Below are positions 1-11,070 of a stretch of DNA of 64,000 bases, in pieces (the first letter of the stretch is position 1; every line of letters starts with the position of its first letter). The notes under the pieces are model-generated. The model worked only from the letters and a program-made list of their open reading frames with translations. It searched no databases and was not told the DNA's origin. Source of the DNA: Smallanthus sonchifolius (taxonomy: Eukaryota; Streptophyta; Magnoliopsida; Asterales; Asteraceae); assembly GCA_023525975.1 (NCBI GenBank), contig CM042035.1, positions 29,231,001 through 29,295,000 on the forward strand, written 5' to 3'. Both the position numbers and the translations under genes were made by a program.

Positions 1-510
1 GATACCATTTGGGTAATCGTTGATCGTTTAACAAAGTCCGCTTACTTCTTAGCAATCAAGGAAACCGACAAAATAGAGAAGCTTACTCGTATTTACTTGA
101 AAGAAGTAATCTCTCGGCACGGGGTGCCAATCTCTATCATTTCGGATCGTGATGCACGATTCACCTCTCGTTTCTGGCAATCGTTACATAAAGCTTTAGG
201 CACGCGTCTAGGTATGAGCACAGCATACCATCCTCAAACTGATGGCCAGACAGAACGTACTATTCAAACCCTGGAGGACATGCTACGAGCTTGTGTGATT
301 GATTTCGGTAACACTTGGGAATCTCACCTACCGTTGGTGGAGTTCTCCTACAATAACAGTTATCACACTAGCATCAAGGCAGCTCCATTTGAAGCATTAT
401 ATGGACGGAAATGTCGTTCTCCTATTTGTTGGGTCGAGGTTGGGGATAGTCAACTTACAGGTCCTGAACTCGTACTTGAAACTTCTGAGAAAATTATTCA
501 AATTAGAAGC
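1..510 (+). pseudogene. Ty3/gypsy polyprotein, integrase core (5' part of split ORF)
   Basis: Reading frame 1 is open from the first base, so the polyprotein begins outside the window. It is the catalytic core of a Ty3/gypsy integrase, which joins element cDNA to host DNA in the nucleus. The catalytic triad is visible: Asp at codon 8 (in VDRLTKS), Asp at codon 49 (in SDRDARF) and Glu at codon 85 (in DGQTERT), with the canonical 35-residue gap between the last two. The conserved FSYNNSYH and ALYGRKCRSP blocks follow. The ORF stops at 511-513 only because the inserted solo LTR begins with TGA. It resumes in the same frame at 2308. The family match is strong; Tekay/Del lineage is assigned from the downstream chromodomain and the GGGACGAAA motif before the LTR. 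Confidence 0.92.
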
Positions 511-2302
511 TGATGTGCTTGAAATTACACATCTTTATTGCACAAAACTTCACCCGTTTTATGATCAATTCCCGGTTATTCCCAAAGTTTAGACACTTAT
601 TTGCTTCATTTTCAGTTTTATAGGTTTTTGTGGAGCTAAGTGGATAAAGGAGGAGATTCCAGGAGTTTTCAAGGAAAATTAGGTTTTCTGAGTTGGAGGC
701 ACGGTCGCGCTCCTACCTGGCACAACCGCGCCTACCTAGGCACGGTCGCGCCCCGCATTGGCAAGACCGCGCCAGCCTAGGCACGGTCGCGCCCAGAATT
801 GGCACGGCCGCGCCAGCATCAGAATCCGAGCACAACCGTGCTCTTTCTTCCCCACGGCCGCGTGTAAACCCGTGAGTCTGAAAGCCGTACTTCCTCGAAG
901 AAAGAGACCAATAGGAGAAGCAGATCGGTCAACCCTACTGTCACACGACCGCGCCTAAAGAAGGCACGGTTGTGCCCCATGCTCAGGCACGGTCGTGCCC
1001 AGTACCTTGGCACGGTCGTGCCTCCTTGCTTTTATATATATCAGATGTTTTCCCACAGAAAGAAGTCTGGAGACCTGGAGAGTTGGAGCCTTAAGCACTG
1101 TTTTGTGCTCCAAATTTCCTTGTTTCTAGCCACATTTCAAGCTTCTAGGAAGGACTACAACATCAATAGGATCACCATACATATTGGCATTTCTTTATGA
1201 GTCTTGTAACTTTTCTTTGCTTTGTTCTTGTTCTTATGCTCACCATGAGCTAACTCTTGATATCACTTTGGTTTAGATGAATTTTAGTAACGTTTGACAA
1301 CATTTATGGATTTTTGGTATAGTTTATGTTAATGTTATAACAATGGCATGATTATTCTTCAATGATATTGTGTATTTTGGAGTTGACATTGTTTGCAAGA
1401 CTTGTATATGTGTAGGCTTTGTATGTTGGAAAACCAATGGTTTATGCATGTATTCATTGATTAGTGTATGTATGTATGCTAGTTTATGGCTTTTGACTAG
1501 GAATGGTGGATGAAATCTTGTTTATGGTTGAAAACTCTTGAATGTGCATCCTTGTGCTTGTGTTTGGAAAGACAAAGTGCTTGTTATTGTGTGTCATATA
1601 TAGTATTATGTTTATCTAGGACTTGCTGACGCAATCTTCTAATTTATGTAATCTTGATATGAACATTGTATGTTGAGGAAGTGCATGTTATTGTTTACTT
1701 TAATCAACTTGAGGTGGGTTATGTGTTGATTCGTGTAATCTTTCCAACTAGTTGTTGAGTCAGCCAACCTTGACAGGAAGCTAGTTCAATCTTTATTAAA
1801 CATTAACATATTCATAGCACGTGAGCTTCATTGTATGATTTTAGGTGGTTAGTTTGTATAATTCATTCTAGCTTTCCGAATAGTCATTTGATTAGATGTC
1901 TTTGACGAGAATTTAGTCAACATATGTTTCGTGTATTTGCCATGTATCCATAGTTGTTGTTGGGTGTTTACTAAATGGATTCGAGACCGAAGTGATATTC
2001 CTTCCTTGATTGTTTGACTTGTGTTCTTAGTTTAGTTTTATATTCTTGCATATTAGTTTAATTAAAAATCAACTTAAACATCTTTTACCCATACTTGATT
2101 GAAATTTAGTCTCGGTTTATTATCGCATTCCACCGTGTCCACGGATTGATATCCGGTTCTTACCTTTACTATATTGCCATCCGACGGGTACACTGCCCGG
2201 TGTGTGTGATTAGTCTTTGGTGAAAACCCATTTTTAAAACTAATTGTGTAAAAATCTTTACTAAAATATATATATATATATATATATAGTTTACACACAT
2301 CA
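511..2302 (+). mobile_element. Solo LTR inserted in the gypsy integrase ORF
   Basis: A 1792-bp insert begins TGATGTG and ends CACATCA, a perfect 7-bp terminal inverted repeat with TG...CA ends. It is flanked by the 5-bp duplication GAAGC (506-510 and 2303-2307). Deleting the insert and one duplication restores the host ORF exactly. There is no coding capacity, so this is a solo LTR, probably left by LTR-LTR recombination. It holds a GC-rich palindromic array (700-1022), a TATA-like TTTATATATA at 1031-1040 just after it, and a (TA)n tract near the 3' end (about 2267-2288). The TATA position suggests plus orientation. The family is probably Athila/Tat-like because the array core matches that of the LTRs at 20107 and 39082; this is inference. 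Confidence 0.9.
700..1022 (+). repeat. GC-rich palindromic minisatellite in solo LTR
   Basis: About twelve degenerate copies of a core close to GCACGGTCGYGCC, spaced about 20 bp apart in two clusters (700-865 and 943-1022). The core is largely self-complementary (GCACG..CGTGC). The array ends about 10 bp before the TATA-like box, so it occupies the place of a U3 enhancer. Many CpG and CpHpG sites are present, unlike the AT-rich remainder of the LTR. Confidence 0.85.
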
Positions 2303-2307
2303 GAAGC

Positions 2308-2862
2308 CGTATGGTAGCAGCTCGTGATCGTCAAAATAGTCATACCGATAAGCGTCGTAAACCGTTAGAATTTCAAGTAGGAGATATGGTTTTATTAAAG
2401 GTCTCACCTTGGAAGGGTGTCATTCGTTTTGGGAAACGAGGCAAGTTGAATCCTCGTTATGTTGGACCATTCAAGATAGTGAAGAGAATTGGTCCAGTAG
2501 CGTATCAACTGGACCTACCTGAAGGACTTAGTGGTATACACAACGTCTTTCACGTCTCAAACTTGAAGAAATGTCTAGCAGAAGAGTCACTCGCGGTTCC
2601 TCTTGGGGAACTACACATTGATGAGCAGTTGCGTTTCATCGAAGAACCCATAGAAATTATGGATAGGGAAGTCAAAACGTTAAAACACAGTAAAATCCCT
2701 ATTGTTAGAGTCCGTTGGAATTCGAAACGCGGACCGGAATTCACGTGGGAGCGCGAGGATCAGATGATGCGCAAATATCCTAATCTGTTCAAGCACTCCA
2801 CGTCAAACTCTAAAGGTACTATTCTAATTTTCGGGACGAAAATTCCTTCAACTAGGGGATGA
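2308..2862 (+). pseudogene. Ty3/gypsy polyprotein C-terminus with chromodomain
   Basis: Continuation of the ORF interrupted at 510, in the same frame once the solo LTR is removed. It starts in the integrase C-terminal domain, has the GPY/F-type block (NPRYVGPFKIVKR, about 2449-2490) and the conserved HNVFHVSNLKKCL segment, and ends with a chromodomain (about 2641-2800; IMDREVK, VRVRWNSKRGPEFTWE). Chromodomains of this class are thought to steer integration to heterochromatin. I see no stop or frameshift in this part; the stop TGA at 2860-2862 directly abuts the 3' LTR. Apart from the insertion, the visible 3' half of pol looks intact, so the copy is probably young. Confidence 0.92.
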
Positions 2863-5723
2863 TGTGACATGCGTGTAGAAATTTTTTTATTTATGTTAAT
2901 TTTCGGGACGAAAATTCTTTGACAATCCGAATTTTTTTGAGATTTATTTCATTAGTATTTTCAGTTAAATCTTAACCCCGTTAACTCAAATCTCAAACCC
3001 TAGGGACTATTTCTGCTAATATTTAAACTAGAACTGCAAGGACTAGTTATGATAATTGTCCAAACTCAATCCGTTGACCCTGAAAGTCAAAATTAAAAAT
3101 TTTGAACCCTGTTTGACTTTGTAAAGTCAAACTCGTAGCATTTGGGTTCAAATTCGAATTCAAGAGTTAATTTTTATCCGATTTTGTAACGGATCAAACA
3201 TGTTCCTAGCATTAACAGTCATAACCTTCGGTTTAATCATCATCATTATCGAATTCAAACCCAATTATGGGCATTCAATCCGTAACCGTCGAACTCGTCC
3301 CTCTTCATCACCAATACGTGTCAATTCCTTCTGTTACACTTAAATCGATCGCCTGCGCATCTCTATCTCTTATCACAGAAGATCTTACGCACACCAATTT
3401 GGTCGGAGGAGTGGCCGGAATCATCGGGGAACAAGCTCGCGCAAGTCAGACCTGTTTTACTCGATCTCCATCATTTCGAATCGCATTCTGGTAATTGCCT
3501 TCATGTTTACTTTCGTTTTTGTGCCTAGATCAAAAGCCCTATAACAATTAGGGCTTAAACTATCGAATTCCTTGCATTCGAATTCTAGGGTTCTTGCTTG
3601 GCCAGATTTAGTCGAACCCTATCCCTGACTCTGTTTAAATCAAATTAAAACGTATCAGTAGATTCGAAATCATTCGTTTAACGATAACACCATGTTAATT
3701 GAATCAATAAATATCGAATTTTTCATAATCCAGATTCTAGGGTTTGTTCATATGGCAAATTGGGGGTTTTGATCCTAACACCTATCTCAATCAAATTAAA
3801 CCGCTGAGTTGAACTCACAACCCTCCGATTGTTAAAAACCCTATGAATCCATCAGTTATTATCATCAGAATTGATCAATTCGATTTTACATCCATATCTA
3901 GGGTTTCGACTCGTTTTTTTTTCTTTAATCAAACGATCTTAAACTCATTAATTTTGCATTTAAAGCTAACTACAGAATCACATATACTCGTTTTGCAAAA
4001 ACCCTATGCCCTTTGTTTCAATCTTAGTCGAATTTGATGAATTTGGGGATTGAGATCGATCGGATTTGGGTATTGGGTAGGAACTCTGTGGGCAGGTGTG
4101 TGAAAACCAATCCAATCTGGTAATTGTTGCGATTGTCCTAGCAGATCGATTGGTTAAGACACTGCGTAGTTGGGGAGGAGACCTGGGTTCGAGCCCTCCT
4201 CCCCTGTTTTCTTTTTAATTACATTTTTTGTTAATATTTTAATTATAAAAACCCTTCCGCTATTATTATAATATTATATTAAAATGTTTAAACAGGAAAA
4301 ACCACCCGTGGGCTTGGGTTTGATTTTATAAACCATCTTTTTCTTTTATGTATTTCATACTTTTATAATAATATGTATATATTATTATTTAACCTATAAC
4401 TCCGAGTAAAATAATATATTCATATTATTTTCAAACCGTAACTTCAATTAATAATAATATATTTAGTATTATTTTCGCCACGGTTATGAACGTGGTATAA
4501 CGTTTCAAACAAATAAAATAATATAATTAATTATATTATTTCTCACGTTATTGTAATTCGAATAAAATAATAGTATTATTATTTTGTCACAAAATTTATT
4601 GATCTTGTTAATTCTCTAAGTTTAAAAAAAAATATATTAAATTGTATTATTTACCAAAGACATAATTTGATGGTTCAAATGTACGGTTATGTTTATTTTA
4701 TATTATTTTATCATTCGTCGTGTATCGTAACTATTCTAATTATTTAACTTAGAAATCTGTACTCCCGAAGACATGTTCGTCTACTCTTAAACATTAGAGC
4801 GTTTTTTTAGCACGTTCCTCATTCCGTGTTGTCGTAAAAAATCCCATATGTCCCTAACCTATGTGTTTATAATTCTAGGGCATACGTAAGCCGTGCAGGC
4901 TAACACTTGAGGTTCTAAATCTCATACTTGTATGATACTATCTACGTCGTTCAGGTGAGTTTTCACGACCCCTTTTTACTGTTTTAAACTGGGGGAGAAA
5001 ACATAACGTAAACACTTTTGGTTATGTAATTCATATATGTTATCACTTGTTTAACTATGCGTACACATCTATCGCTAAGTCCTCACATCGGACCGTTAAT
5101 ATGAACATAGCGAGGTAAGTTGAGTAGTACTACTGTGTTTGACAAACCTCACCCGCGTTAGTCGCGCTAACCCGACTAGATGTCGAACGGGTGCATTCTT
5201 GACCTAAACATGCACCATGGTTGATAGGCATGGTGGGAGGCAAAACATAAACAGTCAGTTGTCAGTTGCGAGCGCATTAGTTAACATGCTTATGGGTTAG
5301 CTACCTATTGATTTATATATTGAATGTACATTAACCTATTGAACTTGTTGTAAATTGAAACCTATGAACTCACCAACCTCGTGTTGACATTTTCTTACAT
5401 GTTTTCTCAGGTCGCTTAAGATAAGGCACAGGTGCAAGCATAGGGCATGCATGAAGTCTTATGATTTATTTATAAAATAATATTATTGAATTGCTTGTCA
5501 TTATCTTTGGACTTTGTTTGGACTGAACACTTTGGGACTTTTCTTAGGCACGTTTGTTTTGCGCATTTACTTTCGTTTTACGCTTCCGCACTTACTTTGA
5601 TCATTTATGATATATTTTCATTTTAGTCCCATATAGTGTCGTTCAATGTAACTAATGACTGAGATCCTAGTTTGTCACTTCCCAAACGGTAAAACTCCGT
5701 TAGTTGAAATTGGGGGTGTGACA
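2863..5723 (+). mobile_element. 3' LTR of the plus-strand Tekay/Del-like gypsy element
   Basis: The LTR begins TGTGACATG right after a purine-rich tract (CTAGGGGATGA, about 2852-2862) and ends GGGGGTGTGACA. Upstream lies TTTCGGGACGAAAATTCC (about 2828-2845), a motif typical of the 3' end of Tekay/Del elements; a second copy is at about 2898-2918 inside the LTR. Length is about 2.86 kb. No second LTR lies in the window, so the element extends leftwards. The start could be 2860 (TGATGTGACA) instead. It contains a tRNA-like segment at 4141-4217 and no ORF of note. Confidence 0.82.
4141..4217 (+). other. tRNA-like segment with A-box/B-box motifs in gypsy LTR
   Basis: TTGGTTAAGACACTG (from about 4150) resembles a Pol III A-box/D-arm. 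GGGTTCGAGCC (4185-4195) fits the B-box consensus closely. The B-box sits in a strong hairpin (GGGGAGGA at 4172-4179 pairing with TCCTCCCC at 4197-4204), followed by T runs (4206-4215) that could terminate Pol III. There is no full cloverleaf, so it is not a functional tRNA gene. It may be a SINE or tRNA relic absorbed into the LTR. Confidence 0.55.
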
Positions 5724-6580
5724 TGATCAATCAATTGCAACAATTTATAGACAATTTAGTTCCATGTATCATGTATTCAAGTTTCATGTATGATCTAGTG
5801 TTATGCACATTGTAAGCAAATAGATTTCATGTATAATGTGAATAGTTTAGTACCATGTATATAGTAAACAAACGAGTTTTATGTATAAGGTGAACAAATT
5901 AGTATTAATGTATTTTGTAAACAAATAAGTTTTCATGTATAATGTAAACGATGTAGTATCATGTACATTGTATAGTGTGAGCAATTTAGTATCATGTATT
6001 TTTGCAAATAACTAAGTCTCATATATTATGTGGTCAATCCAGTATAATGTATATTATAAACCAACAAGTTTCATGTATTATGTGATCAGTGTAACATTAT
6101 GTATATTACAAACAACTAAGTTTCATGTATTATGTGATCAATCCAGTATAATGTATATTGCAAACAAACAAGTTTCATGTATTATGTGATCAATGTAATA
6201 TTATGTATATTGTAAGCAACTAAGTTTCATGTGTCATGTGATCGTGTATAATGTGTTCAATCTAGTATCATGTATCAAACAAACAAGTTTCATGTATCAT
6301 GTGATCAACCTAGTATCATGTATATTATAAACAACTAAGTTTCATGTATTATGTGATCAATCCAGTATAATGTATATTGCAAACAAACAAGTTTCATGTA
6401 TTATGTGATCGGTGTAACATTATGTATATTGTAAACAACTAAGTTTCATGTATCATGTGATCGTGTATAATGTGCTCAATCTAGTATCATGTATCAAACA
6501 AACAAGTTTCATGTGATCAATCTAGTATCATGTATATTGTAAACACCTAAGTTTCATGTATCATGTGAATATTCATATGT
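5724..6580. repeat. AT-rich minisatellite with about 219-bp higher-order period
   Basis: Tandem variants of a roughly 50-bp unit built on TTTCATGTATCATGTGATCA and GTATCATGTATATTGTAAAC. A larger unit is repeated: the block starting at 6121 recurs at 6340 with few changes, giving a period of about 219 bp. The plus-strand gypsy LTR ends exactly at the left edge, which suggests insertion into the array. No ORF. Confidence 0.85.
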
Positions 6581-7966
6581 AAGTTATTGAATCTCATGAG
6601 TAATGTAAACTGTCGAATTTTGAAGGTAGTCAAGTGTTGCAGATAAGCATGTTGTTTGGTGTTCATGTATAATGTGGGCAGTTGGATTTTAACTTTTAAA
6701 TCTTGTTGAGGTTATATGGATGGTTAACGCTTATGCGAAATGATTCACCTCTTGCAGTGCCTAATATGCTCATACTTTTATGAAGGTGCAAGATAACGAG
6801 AAGGTTGTGTAGATATTCAAAGCAGTGTGCTTACGAATAACTGATTTGTGCTCTTTGTTTGTAAATAAAACAAGTAGTTGTAATTTATTCTTGTTTATAA
6901 ATTAATAAAATGGTGAAAATAGTTGAATAATTAACTATATGGATAATTAAATGAAAACTTTTTTATTTAGTTTTAAATTATTATAAAGAGAATATTTTAA
7001 GAGAAATAATGGCTAGATTATTTAATAATTAAGCCAAGGTTTAATAATAATTAATTTAACGAGAAAAAAGTCATAATTAATTATTAATTAAAAATAATGA
7101 TTTTATAAAACAAGTTGTATTAAGTTTCCTTATAAGGGGAAAAAGTTTGTAGAAAAATTATATTTCATATAGTATTTATAAACTAAAGGTTTGATAAACG
7201 CTTTGTTTGAACAAAATAACGATGATGTTTAAATCAGATAATAAAATGATTAGTTTACAAATAAGGCTTAGGTACGTGTACTAAATTGTATTAAACAAAA
7301 CGATGATGTTTAGATTGTATTCATTTGATAACAAAATCAAATTGATACTTTGACAAATCAAAGTGATTCAAATTCTTATACTTTCAAGAAGACATGCTTT
7401 AGCCTATAGGTGAACACTCACTCCGGGAATTCCCAGGAAAGCATACGGATCCTTCGGTTGATTTGGATTTATATGAAATGCTTTCCTACACAGAAGACCT
7501 AAAGTACAGGCATTCACCCTTCCGGATTGCACATGTTCTTTACTAGTTTTCAGAACTCAAAACTTTAACGAGATTTTAAAATTTTAATAGGCATTAAGCC
7601 TAAGAGTTTGAATTTTCCACAAGTGATTACGATGACATAATTTCCAAGACATACGAATGAAGGGCTTATATAAGAATAAGTGTAGGATATGGTTATGCTT
7701 AGGATAGCATTTAGTGTAATTAAATAGGTAAGGTGTAGGCAATTCAAGTAATGTAGCAATTAAGGTATCTCATGAGTGGCAATTTATGTAAACATATAAG
7801 ATATCAATTAGCATAGCATATAAGATAACATGTAGGATAATCACACAAAGTAGTAAACATGGAGCATTTAGTAATGTGGCAATTACCATAGAGCATAACA
7901 TAAGACGGGTGTCCTAAGGTTATAGTCTAGGTCATGGGTGTCTAATAACCTAATTCCCAATAACCT
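6581..7966 (-). mobile_element. Minus-strand gypsy interior, non-coding remnant
   Basis: Non-coding sequence downstream (on the minus strand) of the primer binding site at 7967-7980. The part around 7380-7570 matches the leader at about 14040-14260. The part around 6700-7060 matches 40900-41260. It therefore belongs to the same family as the elements at 12754-20106 and 40637-45649. No ORF is recognisable. Confidence 0.6.
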
Positions 7967-7980
7967 GGCTCTGATACCAA
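7967..7980 (-). other. Primer binding site (initiator tRNA-Met type)
   Basis: On the minus strand this reads TTGGTATCAGAGCC, complementary to the 3' end of initiator methionine tRNA. It lies 2 bp from the LTR end (GGGGTGTGACA on the minus strand), marking the LTR at 7983-10514 as a 5' LTR in minus orientation. Confidence 0.9.
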
Positions 7981-7982
7981 TC

Positions 7983-10239
7983 TGTCACACCCCAACCAAT
8001 GACGGAATACGTCAGGGCGGGACATGTAGACTGTTCAAAAGCTCATGATCAACTAAGTTGCATAATATGATTTAAATGTACAATACATATTGACCAAACA
8101 ATCGAAAGCTGACAAAAACTTTAGTTAAATTGTCACTAGGTCCATATGCTCCTAAGTGATGATCTTGTACTTCAAATAATTCAACATGAAACATGATTTA
8201 AATGAGAGGGTCAACTATAAATAGTTGGTGAGCATACATAGGTTTTGACACCACAAATAAAGTTCAAAATGTTTTATACAATTCATACGATACATGGTAT
8301 ATAAGACATTTATGGAGAATCTATAGTTAAACTAAGTGTACAATCAAACCTTGTGACTGTTGTGAGCCATAATATGCATGTTACCCTAATGTAGAGTCGG
8401 TAACAAACACCCTAACCAGGTGGGTTTGTCAGACGCAATAGATCTATCAATGTTAACCGTTGGCTTGTACAGAGTTAATGATTGCACGAGTGTGTCATGT
8501 ATATGTAGTTCAACTCATAGCATTCAAGCACAAAAGCACAAATTACACAAATAGTCTTAATGTAGAATTGTATGTTGTAATTGCAAATAGTTTAAAGTGT
8601 AATCATGTTTCACCCCAAAAAGCGCAAAATGTAAAAATGGGCTATGTAAAAATCACCTTGAATAGTAGAAGGTTGGAATTGTAACTTGTAGTGATAAAAT
8701 TCAACGATGCCCTAAGTTAAATACGATACGTTATTATAATGTAAAGATGGTTTAAGAATACGACTATGGAATGATTTGGGGACTTTAGGATTTTGGAACG
8801 AATGAACGATCGAGAATACGAATAAAGTTATGATGTGTTATAAATTTTATCTAAAAAAGATAACTCGGTGTCAACAAGAATTATTATTTGCAGGTATACT
8901 AATGTATTAAATACCTTAATATAATATTTACATTTTTAAGACAAATGTCAAAAGGTGATCAAAAATCAAGTTAGTAATAAAATAATCATCACTTTTAAAT
9001 ATTATTATTTGTAACTCTGTTAATTATGACAATGTCATTAACGATCAAAACCAATTTATTAATAAGTAATAATTATGTTTAAACTAATATTTGTATGTAA
9101 AACACTAACCGATCCCAAGGATTAGGATCAGGTAATTTTAGATAAAATGGTTAAAATATATTTAAAGAAAACGTGTTAGCGTATTTAGACAGATTATTTA
9201 AGTTTCTTTATTCATAAAACGAAACTTTGATAAACTAAACCATATATCTATACTAATAAATAAAGGTTTAAGGTGGACACTTGTCACTTTCTCATGCCTC
9301 CTCACATTGATTTTCTCGCATCTCTCTCCTAATAAATGTGCATCTATCTTATTAAATAATAATGATATTATAAATATATTATTAAAGAAGAATACTAATT
9401 ATATTAAATAAGAATATATAATAGGAAATCAAAATATAACTAATTGAAGAAAAATACTAATTTGTTATATACACACACATTTCCACCTGATATATCTCGA
9501 GACGATCATAATAGTCTGACAAGTTATTACGTATTTACAAATTTATAAGTTTTATATTTTTTAATATACAATCTCGTGTAATACACGAGATTTTAACCTA
9601 GTTATATAAATAAACCAAAGTATTGAAATTTTTAGGAAACAAGATTATTTTTAAAAGTTCCATTTGATTTGAATAAGTAATGTGGTTTCATTGTGTGTGT
9701 GTGTGTGTTTACAACTGTGATTGACGAGATTGACGGGATTTGAACTTGATTTGTGGGTTTTGAAACCCACCACGGTAACTCCATTTTGGTCTAAAAAAAT
9801 GTGATTCAATTACTTAATTACGAGTTCCTAATGATCGTAAATGAGATGAAATTGAATTGGAAGGACTCAATCACGGAATTAAGGTGAATTGGTGGTGATT
9901 TACAGGGGTTTGACTTTATATGGTCAAAATTGGATTGTTTCTTGTTCTAGGGTTCAAAACTAAATGTGGAGTTCAAAGGTAATCAGAGGGGGTTCAAAAC
10001 TTTATTTATTTATTTAAAATTAAATCTAATTGTTTTAATTTATTAATAAGTCTTATTTTATGAATCTAACCATAATTTTTTTATTTGGTATTTATAAATC
10101 TAATCTACTTAATTAGATTTTTAATATTTTATAAATAGATAACTTTCATTTTTATAAACTTGTAAATTGTATAAATGTCTTGTTTAATATAACCAAATAT
10201 ACATGTCTTTATATTTAAAAATAAATATATGTATATATA

Positions 10240-10275
<36 letters not shown>

Positions 10276-10514
10276 TATAAAAGATGTAGCTACATAATTA
10301 AAACTCAAAGGTTTTATTTTTGGACATATTTATTATGACAAAAAAAACATGAATATATTTAGTAGGAGATGAATGATATGTATTTGCAAGGATTGAAATT
10401 TTGAATTTGATACTCGTTGAAATAATTAAGGTGGTAGGTACGGGATCGAAGTGAAGTGTCATTATTTTTTTTTAAATAAAAAATAAAAATAAGGCTGGAA
10501 AATTATGTATGTTA
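7983..10514 (-). mobile_element. Minus-strand gypsy LTR (B1), complete
   Basis: On the plus strand it begins TGTCACACCCC and ends near ATGTATGTTA. The other side of the LTR has a PPT-like block (CCCCATGTTAAGGGAATTTCG). About 2.53 kb, AT-rich, with no ORF. Its end portion (10064-10514) is repeated at 10771-12753. At 10233-10282 it holds an unoccupied (CATA)n/(TA)n tract equivalent to the one that carries the 1.4-kb element in the second copy. A Helitron lies at 9247-9601. Confidence 0.75.
9247..9601 (+). mobile_element. Non-autonomous Helitron, 355 bp
   Basis: Starts TCTATACTAATAAATAAAGG and ends ACCTAG, followed by T. A subterminal hairpin (CTCGTGT-AAT-ACACGAG, about 9572-9588) lies about 12 nt before the terminal CTAG. 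These are the hallmarks of Helitron ends: 5' TC, 3' hairpin plus CTRR, and insertion between A and T with no target duplication. No Rep/helicase is encoded, so it is a short mobilised derivative within the LTR. Confidence 0.82.
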
Positions 10515-10770
10515 GAGTATCCCCATGTTAAGGGAATTTCGTCCCGAAATTCAACTGTTGGATGTTACTGAATCAGGAAAAAAAGCGAGGGTTTTGAATT
10601 TTGACGAGCTTTGATTGTCGGTTTTGAGGGGTACAATTGATGACAAGGCTTATGTCTGTTACTCAAGGCCAGGCACAATGAGGATAGTTAATTTTAGTTT
10701 GAAAATAATTGAGAAGGAAATTGTCGATGAGTATTTTGGACTCCAAAGATGAAGTGCATCACTTGTAATT
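10515..10770 (-). mobile_element. PPT and 3' internal remnant of minus-strand gypsy
   Basis: Read on the minus strand, a GGGACGAAATTCCC motif and a purine tract lie immediately before the start of LTR B1, as in Tekay/Del elements. The other roughly 200 bp have no readable protein. Its position between two LTR copies shows that the upstream element lost nearly all of its interior. Confidence 0.6.
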
Positions 10771-11001
10771 AATCTAACCATAATTTCTTTTATAAAAATA
10801 AAAAAAATAGTTTTTTTATTTTTTATTTTTTTATTTTATAAATCTAACCTATTTAATTAGATTTTTAATATTTTATAAATAGATAACTTCCATTTTTATA
10901 AACTTGTAAATTATATAAATGTGTTGTTTAATATAATCCAATATACATGTCTTTATATTTGAAAATAAAAATATGTATATATATATATTTATATATATAT
11001 A

Positions 11002-11064
<63 letters not shown>

Positions 11065-11070
11065 ATATAT

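Noticed and set aside
4141..4217. True tRNA gene
   Set aside because: A-box and B-box like motifs are present but no acceptor or anticodon stem folds convincingly.
10975..11070. (TA)n tracts as features in their own right
   Set aside because: Simple repeats; interesting only as the target of E1-E3.
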